From assembly GCA_020636095.1 (NCBI GenBank), contig JACJYN010000002.1:682001-746000 (forward strand): a DNA stretch of 64,000 nucleotides. Direction: 5' to 3'. Under the pieces are notes generated by a model, which saw only the letters and a program-made list of their open reading frames with translations, was not told where the DNA came from and did not search any database. Shown here piece after piece: positions 17,645-27,363 of the stretch. Position 1 is the stretch's first letter. Each line of letters starts with the position of its first letter. Both the position numbers and the translations under genes were made by a program. The stretch is from Lewinellaceae bacterium (lineage in GTDB: Bacteria > Bacteroidota > Bacteroidia > Chitinophagales > Saprospiraceae).

Positions 17645-18430
17645 ATGAAAGCAAATAACACAATTGGAATTACACTATCCGGAGGAGGATTCAGAGGCGT
17701 GGCACATTTAGGTGTGATGCAATATTTAAAGGAATTGGGTATTGAGTTAGATGCTGTTTCAGGTGCAAGTGCCGGATCCCTTATAGGAGCATTCATTGCA
17801 GAAGGTTACACACCAATTGAAATTTTACAGTTTTCAAAAATCGAGAAATTTTTCAACTATTCAGATATATCTACAAAAAATGGTGGCTTATTTAATACCG
17901 TTATTTTTGAGAAAATTATTAAAAAGTATATCCCTCACGATAGTTTTGAAGGACTGAAGATTCCGCTGTATGTTTCCGTAACTGATTTGACAAATGCACA
18001 ATCTTTGACTTTCAATCAAGGATCTCTATCATTTGCGGTCAAAGCATCTTGTTGCTTTCCCTTAGTATTTCAGCCGGTTCTTTACAAAGAAGACATCTAT
18101 CTATGTGATGGCGGTTTGATAAATAACTTTCCTGTGGAACAAATTCGTGCTACCTGTAGCAGGTCTATAGGTATCAATGTAAACCCAATCAACAAATTTG
18201 AAGGGAAATTAGGCTACAAGGAAATAGTGGAAAGAATAATCAGAATCACTACATCCAGTATGAGAACAGATCCAAGAAGTAATTGTGATATATATATCCA
18301 ACCCGATGAAATCAATCGTTTTGGCACATTCGATGCTACGAAGATTGATGCGCTTTACCAATTGGGTTATGAATACGCACAAAAATTTGAACAAGAATTA
18401 TTAGCAATTAAAAAGAGTAAACAAAAATGA
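17645..18430 (+). CDS. Patatin-like phospholipase
   Basis: A 261-residue patatin-family lipid acyl hydrolase with a complete catalytic set: the oxyanion motif GGGFRGVAHLG (residues about 12-22), the nucleophile elbow GASAGS (Ser near residue 43) and the DGG dyad Asp in YLCDGGLINNFP (near residue 157). It lies inside the efflux operon: 10 bp after the pump, and its stop overlaps the TolC start by 4 bp. No signal peptide is obvious, so it probably acts on the cytoplasmic face or in the cytoplasm. A role in lipid turnover linked to export is inference from context. Confidence 0.9.
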   Translation: MKANNTIGITLSGGGFRGVAHLGVMQYLKELGIELDAVSGASAGSLIGAFIAEGYTPIEILQFSKIEKFFNYSDISTKNGGLFNTVIFEKIIKKYIPHDSFEGLKIPLYVSVTDLTNAQSLTFNQGSLSFAVKASCCFPLVFQPVLYKEDIYLCDGGLINNFPVEQIRATCSRSIGINVNPINKFEGKLGYKEIVERIIRITTSSMRTDPRSNCDIYIQPDEINRFGTFDATKIDALYQLGYEYAQKFEQELLAIKKSKQK

Positions 18431-19776
18431 AAAAAATAATGATGATAACCGTTGCCTTGATTACATCGGCTGCGGCATATAGTCAATCAACTTTAACATT
18501 GGAACAAAGCAAATCGCTTGCATTGAAGAACAACAAAGCATTGCAAAACAGTGCTTTGGAGATAGAAGCAGCACAGCAGGTAAAGAAAAATGCCTTTACC
18601 AACTACTTTCCAAAAGTGAATGCCAATATAATCGGTTTTCAAGCGATTAATCCACTTATTGAATTTAATGTACCTGGCGGTAACCTACCGGTGTATGATG
18701 GTAATCCAGCCAATTTAGCCACTGCCACAGAATTCGCCTACTTTCCCGGACTGGAATTAAGTATGTTTCAACGTTCGGCAATAGGTGTTTTGAACATAGT
18801 ACAACCCATTTATGCAGGTGGTAAAATAAGTACAGGCAACAAATTGGCACAGCTTAATGTAGATGTAAAAGAACAGCAGCAACAGCTAACCGAAAACGAA
18901 ATATTGCTTAAAACCGAGCAACAATATTGGCTGTTGATTTCCTTGCAGGAAAAACAAAAGACATTGGAAAAATACGAACTATTATTAAACGGTGTCCGCA
19001 AACAGGTAGATGATGCTTTTACAGCAGGTTTGATTATAAAAAACGATGTGCTGAGAGTACAAATCAAACAAAGCGAATTGGAAGCCAATAAAAATAAATT
19101 GTTGAATGGAAAAAAATTGGCAACAATGCAATTCTGCCAAACCATAGGAATACCTTATGACAGCACATTGATATTACAGGAAGTAATTGATGTAAGCCAA
19201 AACCCCTACCAATACTATACCGATAACCAAAACGCTTTAACCCAAAGAACCGAGTACCAACTTTTAGAAAAATCTGTAGAAGCCACACAATTACAAACCA
19301 AAATGAAAACAGGCGACTATATGCCCACCGTTGCAGTCGGATTGGCAGGTTATCATATCAATATGTTGGAAAAAGGAGCGAACAATTTTACCAATGGATT
19401 GGCTTATGTTTCCGTTTCTATTCCAATATCTGATTGGTGGGGCGGCTCTTACGCCATAAGAGAACACAAAATAAAGCAGCAGATTGCAGAAAACACATTT
19501 GAAGACACCAAAGGTTTATTGAACCTGCAAATGGAAAAGGCTTGGACAGACGTAAACGAAGCGTGGAAGCAAATAGCCATTATGAAAGAAACAGCCATAC
19601 AAGCAGAAGAAAATCTTAAAGTGAGTCAGACAGGTTATGATAGTGGCGTAGTTGCTTTATCCGACTTATTGGAAGCACAGGCATTGGTTGCTGAAACAGC
19701 CGATAAATTGACAGAAGCACAAACGCAATATAAGTTGGCGATTACTACTTATTTGCAGGTAACAGCAAGAAAGTAA
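18427..19776 (+). CDS. TolC-family outer-membrane efflux protein
   Basis: A 449-residue outer-membrane channel protein with signal peptide (MITVALITSAAAYSQ). The two efflux-protein repeats are helical (ALEIEAAQQVKKNAFTNYFP near residue 40; QTGYDSGVVALSDLLEAQAL near residue 400). The ATG overlaps the patatin stop by 4 bp, so translation is probably coupled. It completes the second tripartite pump together with the genes at 13530 and 14563. Confidence 0.93.
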   Translation: MKKIMMITVALITSAAAYSQSTLTLEQSKSLALKNNKALQNSALEIEAAQQVKKNAFTNYFPKVNANIIGFQAINPLIEFNVPGGNLPVYDGNPANLATATEFAYFPGLELSMFQRSAIGVLNIVQPIYAGGKISTGNKLAQLNVDVKEQQQQLTENEILLKTEQQYWLLISLQEKQKTLEKYELLLNGVRKQVDDAFTAGLIIKNDVLRVQIKQSELEANKNKLLNGKKLATMQFCQTIGIPYDSTLILQEVIDVSQNPYQYYTDNQNALTQRTEYQLLEKSVEATQLQTKMKTGDYMPTVAVGLAGYHINMLEKGANNFTNGLAYVSVSIPISDWWGGSYAIREHKIKQQIAENTFEDTKGLLNLQMEKAWTDVNEAWKQIAIMKETAIQAEENLKVSQTGYDSGVVALSDLLEAQALVAETADKLTEAQTQYKLAITTYLQVTARK

Positions 19777-19888
19777 AAAATCACCCTATGGATTTGATCT
19801 TAAAAATTGACATCGTTGAAGATATAGGTGCTGAAGATTTTAAACAAAATTATTTTATTCCTCAAAAACCTTTTAAAATTTAAATAAA

Positions 19889-20326
19889 ATGACAGAACAA
19901 AACATTGAATTATTTAAACAAGTAATTGAACAACACATTCCAATTCATAAATTTTTAGGACTAAAATTATTAGTTCTTGAAAAAGGATTTGTAAGGGTTA
20001 GTGTTCCATTCAGAGACGAAGTAGTCGGGGATTTTAGAAGAAACAGATGGCACGGAGGAATTATTGCAACAATCATGGATTCTGTTGGAGGAATTGTGGG
20101 CGGAACTTACTTTAAATCTTTTGAGGACAAGTTATCAACAATTGATATAAGAGTAGATTATCTAAAAGGAGCAGAAGCATCGTCAATAATTGTAGAAGGT
20201 AAAATTGTTAGATTTGGAAATAGAATACTTGTAACGAAAATGAAAGCCTTCCAAAATGATGAACTAATTGCAGAAGGAAAAGGTGTTTATAATTTTTTTA
20301 CAAAAGATAATCTGACAGAAAAGTAA
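19889..20326 (+). CDS. PaaI-type hot-dog thioesterase
   Basis: A 145-residue acyl-CoA thioesterase of the PaaI-like hot-dog fold, with NRWHGGIIATIMDSVGGIVG around residues 52-71 and RFGNRILVTKMKAF near residue 112. It is homologous end to end with the thioesterase at 11094-11528 but AT-rich like its own neighbours. It follows the TolC gene by 112 bp and is probably the last gene of the second efflux locus. The first attC-like site starts 54 bp downstream. Substrate unknown. Confidence 0.88.
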   Translation: MTEQNIELFKQVIEQHIPIHKFLGLKLLVLEKGFVRVSVPFRDEVVGDFRRNRWHGGIIATIMDSVGGIVGGTYFKSFEDKLSTIDIRVDYLKGAEASSIIVEGKIVRFGNRILVTKMKAFQNDELIAEGKGVYNFFTKDNLTEK

Positions 20327-20380
20327 AAATGTTTTATAAAATAAAGAAGAAAATAAAAACTGAAATAAAAATAGCCAGCA

Positions 20381-20448
20381 GGTAACAAGCCATAGCACGA
20401 TCATGCCGCCCTATCGGGACGGCACGCCGGCTATAGCAGACGTTACCA
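20381..20448 (+). repeat. attC-like site 0 (left end of cassette array)
   Basis: R'' GGTAAC (20381-20386) and R' GTTACC (20442-20447) are exact inverse complements. Between them lies a hairpin GCCGCCC-TATC-GGGaCGGC. The cassette junction would be at G20442|T20443. It is the leftmost recognisable site of the array, and no matching cassette start was found upstream. Confidence 0.7.
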
Positions 20449-20454
20449 CCAATT

Positions 20455-22707
20455 ATGATGAAGATAGGAATTGTTTATTTATTAATTTTTCTCTTTCCGA
20501 TAATTTCATTCGGACAAATAATTAGTGGAAAAATTATTGACAGAATTAGTGCTGAACCAATTCCATATGCCAATATATTAATCAAAGACTCGCATTCAGG
20601 AACCGTTTCGAATGAAGATGGTGAGTTCGAAATAAGTGTGGTTAAATCTAAGAATGAAATTAAACTCGTCATATCCGTTATAGGATATAAAACTGCTCAA
20701 ATTCAACTTTCAAAGGATACACATTATCCCAATTTAGTTATTGAACTTGAAGAAAACGTATTTGAATTAAATGAGGTCGTGATTTCTTATCTATCAGCCA
20801 ACCAAATATTCGATAATTTTCATAAAAACTGCTCTACTAATTATTATCAAGAATCTGCTCTTCTAAAAGCCTTTTATCATTCTGCTTTGTCAGAGAATGA
20901 TGAATTCAAACATTTATTGGAGGCAACAATCAATGTTAGAGAATTTAGCAAGAAAAAGCATCGGACTTTTGAAGTAGAAATTACTCAGCGCAGAAAATCA
21001 AATGACTACAGAATAGAAAGGTGGGGAGAAAAAAACAATTATCTATTTGATGCAATTGCAAGTAATCCTATGCTTGAGTTATCAGATTTTTTGGATAAAA
21101 GGAATAAAAAGTATTACGATTTAGAACGACTACCGAACACAACTTACAATTCTGAATCAGTGTATGTAGTTCAATTTACACCAAAGAAAAACACAACTAA
21201 ACCATTATATAAAGCAACCGCGTATTTCAATTCAGACGATTTTGCATTAATCAAAGCTGAGTATGCATTCAACAATGATGAACATAAAATTAAAAATCAA
21301 AGCTTAAAGAACAAAACCTATCATATTCCATTTATTTCGGGAAGTGTTCAATATCAAAAAATTGATGAGTATTATACTCTCAAATATTTAGGCTATAATA
21401 ATGGTTGGACTGTAATTAATAATATCTCTAATGATACTATTGTCAAAGACATTCTAAAAGATGAGATTTTGTTTTATGAAAACCAATGCGACTATAGCAA
21501 ACCACTTGCGAATCCATTAACAAAATGGGGCGATATTTATAAAAAACCTTTTGGCTATGATGTTGAGTATTGGGATAATCAAGTTAAAATTCCACCATCA
21601 CAATTGTTCGAAAAAGCAATTGAAGATTTAGAGAGACATCAACCAATTCAAATTCAATATTTTAATAATTCGGTAAATAATATTGGCCTTCCGGATTTTG
21701 AAAATACACCTGGCGGTTCAATAGATAGTATTCTTACTGTATATAACTTAACAAAGTTATTCAATGGTGTTGCGTTGGTCACAAGCAATGGGGAAATTAT
21801 TCATCACAAAGCATATGGTTATCAAGAAATTCAGGACAGTATTCTCATAGACACTTCAACAGTTTTTGATATTGGGTCAATTACCAAACAATTCACAACC
21901 GCAATTATCTTAAAATTAAGATCTGAAGGTAAATTACATCTTGAAGACAAAATTGGAAAATACATACCTAATTATAGATATGCAGACAAAATTACTATTC
22001 ATCAGTTACTCGCTCATCGCAGTGGTATACCAACGTATGACTATCAGGAAAAACTGAATGATTCCAAATGGTTTAACACCAAATTATCTACCAATGAAAT
22101 GGTTGACACTTTTTGCAGTGATGACTTAGAATTTGAACCTGATACAAAAATGGAATATAGCAACAGCAATTTCATAATTCTAACCGCAATTATAGAAGAA
22201 ATTGAAGGCAAGGACTACTACAACGTATTAGATGAATTAATCCTAATGCCGTTAAATATGAGTAATACATATAGTCCTGTTTCATTACCTGCAAAGAATG
22301 TGGCAAAAGGATATATTCTCGATGGTAACAATTATACAATTGAACCAAAATGGGAGAAATCTAATAGTAAAGGAAGTGGCAATACATATAGTACTTCAAC
22401 AGATTTAATGAAATGGTTAAATGCAACAAATTCTTCGGAATTACTTGATGCAAAAGACAGGAGTTTAATCAAATCACCTATCTCATACTATGAATATTAT
22501 GATTCTGATTTTGGATATAGTTGGGGAATAAATAGGAATATGTTCGAAATATCAAGTCCAACTTATTTTTATGGAGGAACAAGCTTAGGTTTTTTCTCTA
22601 TGATTACAACTGTGCCTGAAAAAGGAATAAACATTATACTGCTGAGCAATACAGGAAATTTTTCTCGAATAGAGTTGACTAATGAGATATTAAAAATAAT
22701 AAAATAA
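20455..22707 (+). CDS. CarboxypepD_reg-like / serine beta-lactamase-like fusion protein
   Basis: A 750-residue exported protein (signal peptide IGIVYLLIFLFPIISFGQ). Residues about 20-110 form a carboxypeptidase-regulatory-like beta-sandwich (ISGKIIDRISAEPIPYANIL; SVIGYKTAQIQL). Residues about 110-420 are a conserved region of unknown role, usual after such domains in Bacteroidota. Residues about 430-745 are a beta-lactamase/DD-peptidase fold with the active-site SITK (FDIGSITKQFTTA) and YSN (KMEYSNSNF). It begins 12 bp after a G|TT junction and is followed by an attC-like site whose R'' matches the cassette start, so it appears to be a 2.4-kb integron cassette, large for a cassette. Substrate unknown. 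Confidence 0.88.
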   Translation: MMKIGIVYLLIFLFPIISFGQIISGKIIDRISAEPIPYANILIKDSHSGTVSNEDGEFEISVVKSKNEIKLVISVIGYKTAQIQLSKDTHYPNLVIELEENVFELNEVVISYLSANQIFDNFHKNCSTNYYQESALLKAFYHSALSENDEFKHLLEATINVREFSKKKHRTFEVEITQRRKSNDYRIERWGEKNNYLFDAIASNPMLELSDFLDKRNKKYYDLERLPNTTYNSESVYVVQFTPKKNTTKPLYKATAYFNSDDFALIKAEYAFNNDEHKIKNQSLKNKTYHIPFISGSVQYQKIDEYYTLKYLGYNNGWTVINNISNDTIVKDILKDEILFYENQCDYSKPLANPLTKWGDIYKKPFGYDVEYWDNQVKIPPSQLFEKAIEDLERHQPIQIQYFNNSVNNIGLPDFENTPGGSIDSILTVYNLTKLFNGVALVTSNGEIIHHKAYGYQEIQDSILIDTSTVFDIGSITKQFTTAIILKLRSEGKLHLEDKIGKYIPNYRYADKITIHQLLAHRSGIPTYDYQEKLNDSKWFNTKLSTNEMVDTFCSDDLEFEPDTKMEYSNSNFIILTAIIEEIEGKDYYNVLDELILMPLNMSNTYSPVSLPAKNVAKGYILDGNNYTIEPKWEKSNSKGSGNTYSTSTDLMKWLNATNSSELLDAKDRSLIKSPISYYEYYDSDFGYSWGINRNMFEISSPTYFYGGTSLGFFSMITTVPEKGINIILLSNTGNFSRIELTNEILKIIK

Positions 22708-22710
22708 ACA

Positions 22711-22843
22711 GGTGGCAACAATGTATATAAAAAATAGGCGAAATAGCACTATAATCAAGGGTTTTGGCTCGTATCAAACTTTGTACTTAACTGAAAGTTT
22801 AGTGCTTCGTAATCGCCTACTTTTTATATGCTAAACGTTAGCG
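22711..22843 (+). repeat. attC-like site A
   Basis: R'' GGTGGCAAC (22711-22719) complements the start of its own cassette TTACCACC (20443-20450) with one mismatch. The arms AATGTATATAAAAAATAGGC and GCCTACTTTTTATATG pair as a long imperfect stem around a central loop. The core G22837|T22838 begins the next cassette with TTAGCGG. Length about 130 bp. Confidence 0.8.
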
Positions 22844-22864
22844 GTCAGCAAGAAAAAATAAAAT

Positions 22865-24147
22865 ATGATAAGAGTTTTTATAATCGTCATTTTAGTCGGA
22901 ATAACACATTTATGTTATTCGCAAGTTTATATTGAAAAACAAACCAGACACAGATTTGCTCAGCTTAATCTTGGTTTAGATTTTCAATCCAGTTTTGGTG
23001 GCTCAACCAAGTATCTTGACGGATTGGGAAATATACAGTCCTTAAATTTGAGCAACAGCTTCTCGCCAAGATTTTTAATTGGTGGTACTCATTTTTGGGG
23101 ACACGCAGATTTCTATATAGGAATCCCCTTATTTTCAACAACCTTGAAAAGGACAACCAAGAGATAACAGCACTTAGAGGGGTAGAAACTGTTTTTAAAT
23201 ATTATCCGCTAAGAATTGAGCATAATAAAGTGAGACCATACATTGGAACTTCGTTAGCACCATTTTACTTTGAACAACGAAATAATAATTTTGATTATTC
23301 AAATGGTCCTGAATTAAACCACACAAGTTTTCCGTTGCTTGGAGGACTTACTTTCAATTCTAAAAATCATCTGATTGAACTCGGACTTGCTTGGAATTAT
23401 CAAAATCAGCAAGATTATTATATATCTCGAAGTCAAATAGAGAAAATTAACACCCCACCATTCTATGCTACATTATCATACAGGTATATGCTTGAAACGA
23501 CATTGAGTGCCGAAAAGGATTGGGAATCAGGCAGAACAAAAGAAGTTACGGATATTCTGGCTGAAAGAGGCCGATTAAACGGACTTTATATAGGAGCAGG
23601 TATTTCATCAGCATTTTGGTTAAAGCAAAGCGAATATAATGTAGCCACCCGACCATATATTAACAAATATAGCACTTCGATAATGCCCGATTTTACACTT
23701 GGCTATTATCTTCACAGACCTGACCTAAATTTAGCAATAGGTTACAGAGGGTATGGTGCATCATCAAATACCTATGGGGCTGTTCAGCAACTAAACAGAA
23801 AGTCATTATTGTTTGAAGCTACAAAATATCTATTTGACTACCACGGCTTTGTACCTTTTATCGGCCTGACTATTAGTTATGAAAACCTTTCATTTAAGGA
23901 AAATTTCGAAGGTCAAAGGACATTTGATGTTGAAGAAATAAAATTTGGATATGGACTTACTTTTGGGTGGGATATAAGACCAAATAGAATTCAGAGTTGG
24001 ATACTAAGAACTAATTTGAGGTGGTATCCGAATCTTTTCTTAGAAGTTGAGCCTAAGACGAAAGTTTCATTTGATAACTTAGAGTTCAATTTTATACAAT
24101 TGATAATTTACCCAAATAGGATGATAAAACGAAAGCCGAACCGCTAA
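22865..24147 (+). pseudogene. Secreted outer-membrane beta-barrel-like protein, one frameshift
   Basis: The N-terminal 88 residues (signal peptide FIIVILVGITHLCYSQ, then a barrel-like region) are in one frame and the remaining ~330 residues in another, switching near 23130 (IGIPL / IFNNLEKDN). Joined, they give about 425 residues with alternating aromatic beta-strands (FYATLSYRYML, TLGYYLHRPDLNLAIGYRG) ending MIKRKPNR, as in Bacteroidota outer-membrane proteins of unknown function. The gene starts 27 bp after a cassette junction, and its last codons overlap the R'' site CCGCTAAC. Family not identified. Confidence 0.65.
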
Positions 24148-24156
24148 CAATGTATC
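24141..24156 (+). repeat. attC-like site B, left part only
   Basis: CCGCTAAC (24141-24148) is the exact complement of the cassette start GTTAGCGG at 22837. The site is cut after AACAATGTATC by the IS4-type element starting at 24157, and no matching right half is adjacent to the far end of that element. Confidence 0.75.
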
Positions 24157-25767
24157 AACACCATTAAGTTAAGGAGATGGCCCGCACCAAATATTAAAAA
24201 GCGGCCCCAAAAAAACTTTGAAATAATTAGCCGATAAAAGAATCGGGTAAAAAGCGCCAAAATGATAAAGAGCTGGCAATACTTTATTGGGCAACCAACT
24301 ATTAAGGCCACCGGAAAAAGCTCCCATAATTGTGTGGTTAAATTCGATTTTTTGGGGGCAATTTGAACTGCTAAAATGCGTGGCGGTAATTTGATTCATA
24401 GATGTGCCGCTCGGTGCCACGCATTATACGTCGTCGGCGCTCCTTGTTTTTTTCGGGCCTGATGGGCTCCATGGTTTGAACGATTTGGCGGTAGAAATCC
24501 TTGATCCAGTGCTTGAGTTCTTTTTCCGGGCAAAGCATGAATTTAACAAGGAAGCGTTTGAGTAGCCCGGCGGTGACGTTCCGGTTGGGCTTGTAATCGT
24601 GCTGGCGCTGTTTGTTGACTTTTTTGATTTCACGCTCTTTTGCCGTGAATAGGGCCGTTTGGATGTTGTAGTTGATAAAATGCGCATAAATGTCTTGCCA
24701 GCAATTATTGACGGTGTATGCCGAAAAGTTGGCCAATTCCAGAAAGGATTTGATGACGAGGAAGCAAGTTTCGATGCCCCAGCGTTTGCGGTATATTTCT
24801 GAGAAATAACCATGCTTAAAGCGCTTGGTGTCAAGCAGGGTGGTGAGTAGCACTTCCACCTCGCCGGTAGGCAACATCACTCGTATGAGGCGGTAAGTGA
24901 TGGTAGTTTGGGCGTTGACAAGGATGCCCAGGCTGTTGAGCACCGTCCGGGACTTATAAGAAAGCTTTTCAGTAACAATTTGCTCTTTTTTGCCGCTGGC
25001 AACGAAGGCTTTACCGTATTACTGAAGCCAACCGGCATCCGTACGATGCAATGGGAACCGTAGTGCTGATGAAGAAAAGGGATGGTGTGGGAGGCATGGC
25101 CTCTGTCATAAACGACGCAGACATCCTTCGGGATTTGGGCAATGGCCTGCCGGGCGATCACTGTTTCGGCCACGTATCGGGTATGGAACTGCACGGCAGT
25201 GACGATTTGGTTGAGCAAATCAAAATGGGCGAGCAGCCGGGTAGAAGGCACCCTGTTATGCTGGTTACCGTGCCAGCCGAACTCTTCGCCCAGCCACTCC
25301 TCGTCGGGGAGCCGGAAACCGGTACCGTCGGCAGCCCAAAGGCGCATGCCTTTCCAGCGCTTGGTTTTGAAACATTCGTAAAACAGCCGGGCGCTGAAGA
25401 GGAACATGTCTTTGAAGAATTTGGGCAGGAGTTTTTGGCGGGCTTGGACAAGGGCGCTTTTCGTCGGAGAAAATTCTCCGGTATCAAGCCAGTCAAAAAA
25501 GCGGTCGAGTTCGACACAAAGCGTACTTTTGAGAAGCGTAATGTTAAGCCAGGCAACCCGTTCGAGGTGCAGGATGTGTGTTCGGGTGAAATCCTTCCCA
25601 GGCCGGGAAAAGTATTGTTGGGGGCTTTGTCTAGCCAACTGTGGAAACTGCCGGATGGCGTCAAGATAAGCACGGAGGGAGGTGTTCATGATTAGTGATA
25701 TTTTCGCGAATATCCTCCCTTCCGTGCTGTTTGTCAACTGGCCTGATTCCTTAACTTAATGGGAATG
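24157..25767 (-). mobile_element. IS4-type insertion sequence, copy A
   Basis: A 1611-bp element bounded by inverted termini CCATTAAGTTAAGGA (left) and the complement TCCTTAACTTAATGG (right), with AACA and GAATG outermost. It carries a broken transposase on the minus strand. The 11 bases flanking left (AACAATGTATC) and right (GTACCGGAAGG) do not match, so the target duplication is missing, which suggests recombination after insertion. Copy B at 29444-32073 is nearly identical. Confidence 0.85.
24371..25689 (-). pseudogene. IS4-family transposase, copy A (frameshifted)
   Basis: The start is ATG at 25689 (NTSLRAYLDAIRQFPQLAR). The N-terminal ~230 residues include the first catalytic Asp (LWAADGTGFRLP) and the second region VCVVYDRGHASHTI. 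A single-base loss near 25010 (after GFSNTVK) moves the rest into another frame, where VMLPTGEVEVLLTTLLD and the IS4 signature YRKRWGIETCFLVIKSFLEL (Y-R-E-K) are intact to NYRHAF at 24371. Copy B is intact at this position but broken elsewhere. Confidence 0.85.
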
Positions 25768-25835
25768 GTACCGGAAGGGCAGCGTGAAGGTATTTTTGTA
25801 AATTGGGCGGTGGGTTTTTTCACAGTCTGCCGTTA
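25768..25835 (+). repeat. attC-like right half, copy of 44493-44558
   Basis: About 66 bp from GTACCGGA to CAGTCTGCCGTTA, directly abutting the IS4 copy A terminus and ending at the cassette junction G25832|T25833. The same sequence with few changes precedes the VapBC cassette at 44493-44558. The shared right half suggests a family of attC sites or past recombination between two array positions. Confidence 0.65.
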
Positions 25836-26589
25836 TGCATAAGCAAATAAAAAAGAATTCAAGTGAAAAATGATACAAGACCGCAAAATGCAAGAGGTAT
25901 AGCCGAAGTAAACGATATTGTTCAAGCAAGAATGAAAATGGGGTGGCAAGAAATCAGCCAGATAAATGACAATGGTATTGATGGGATAATCATAGATAGA
26001 AAAAAGGGAATTGATACAGGAACAAATTACTATGTTCAAGTAAAATGTGGTGATAGCTACTATTATGAAACTTTCAATAGACCTAAACATTTTGGCGTAA
26101 AGGTGGGAGAAGAATATATACTAAGCCATAGAGAGAGATGGGATAAAATACAAGGTCCTGTTATTTTGGTTTATGTTGATTTTAAAACCAGAAAATCTTG
26201 GTGGACAAACTTAAAATCAAAAAACTCCTACTGCCCAGAATTAAACAAACAGATTATTTTAATACCTAAAAATCAGAGGTTTGGTGAGCATTCAATTGGT
26301 GCTTTAAGAAAGTTAAGAGGATATTATGATTTAGATAGAAAATTAGATGTTATCAAATTAGAAAAATCTGACCTGATAGTAAACTCGATTTCAAAAAGCC
26401 TAAAGCAATCTGCAAAAGAATATTATAGACATTGGGCATTGATGCCCGAGGTAGAAAGAACGTAAGCCTACCACCAAGGGCATCTTGCCCGTCATTGCAG
26501 CAATGCCGACCTTTGCCTAAAATGCAGACATGAAAAAACCATTGACAAGGACAAGCCGTTCGTGGCGGGATGCTGGCTCGTGGGCGCGG

Positions 26590-26850
26590 TTGCTGGCAAG
26601 TACATCAAGAGAGCGGGCAGAGTGTAAAAGAGTATTGTGCAGCCCAAGGCATAAGCGCGGTACTCATATTATCGTTGGCAAAACCGGTTGAAGCAGGAGC
26701 CACCGTGTGGGGTTCAGCCCAATAGAGATAGAAACGAAGCCTGTGGGCGGCATAGTAGTTGAAGTTGAATTGCCAGGCGGGTACTTTGCGCTTCAGCGAG
26801 TTGCCTCCGGTGGCGTATTTGCGCAGCCTGAGTTCAAGCTTTAGCATATG
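26590..26850 (+). pseudogene. IS66 TnpA-like remnant
   Basis: Fragments in more than one frame resemble IS66 TnpA: SGQSVKEYCAAQGISA, then a broken YY-W-NRLKQE segment, then FSPIEIETKPVGG and VVEVELPGGYF. At least one frameshift is needed to join them. The N-terminus is missing. Confidence 0.55.
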
Positions 26851-27202
26851 ATGGGCTTTACCTCAGCGCAGCGCTATTACCTGAGCCGGGAGCCGGCGAC
26901 ATGCGCAAGAGTTTTGATACCTGAGCGGGCTTGTTCGCCAGGGGATGGGCGCGACCCGTTGAGCGGAGAAGTGTTCATCTTTTGAACCGCCGCCGGACGA
27001 TGATCAAGATATTGGTATGGGACCGTAGCGGTTTTGTGGTTTGGAGCAAACGCTTAGAACGGGGCACGTTCGAGTTGCCTCGTAATACGAGGCTGGGCTT
27101 CAGTGCCGCTGCGCTGGGAGGAGTTGGTGATGATCCTGGAAGGGTAAGCCTGAGCAGCGTCCAACGGCGCAAGCGTTATAGCCGGGAAAAAGCGGCGGCG
27201 TA
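26848..27202 (+). pseudogene. IS66 TnpB (Orf2-like) remnant
   Basis: The start reads MMGFTSAQRYYLSREPA, then RKSFDT, a shift, then RDPLSGEVF, FLNRRRTMIKILVWDRSGFV and KRLERGTFELP. These are the conserved blocks of IS66 Orf2 (TnpB) in order and full length, but in at least two frames. It precedes tnpC as in intact IS66 elements. Confidence 0.75.
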
Positions 27203-27363
27203 AAAAAGATCGGAGTTATCCACCGTTTTGAGGCGGGTGTGTTGATAAAGGCTTTTTTATGGGCGTTTCGAAAAAAACGCGCAAGAAATCCACAAAAGCG
27301 GGCGGAGGGATGTTGGGAAAAAGTGCTTGCAGGATAAGGGTTAAGCAGCTACCTTTATCCTGT

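Noticed and set aside
20341..20454. The hairpin at 20381-20448 as an ordinary terminator of the thioesterase gene
   Set aside because: Its ends GGTAAC/GTTACC and the ACG|TTA junction match the other attC-like sites, and it lacks a T-run; a terminator role in addition is possible.
25863..26461. The DUF4365-like gene as part of a multi-gene defence system
   Set aside because: It stands alone in its cassette; neighbours are unrelated cassettes and insertion sequences.
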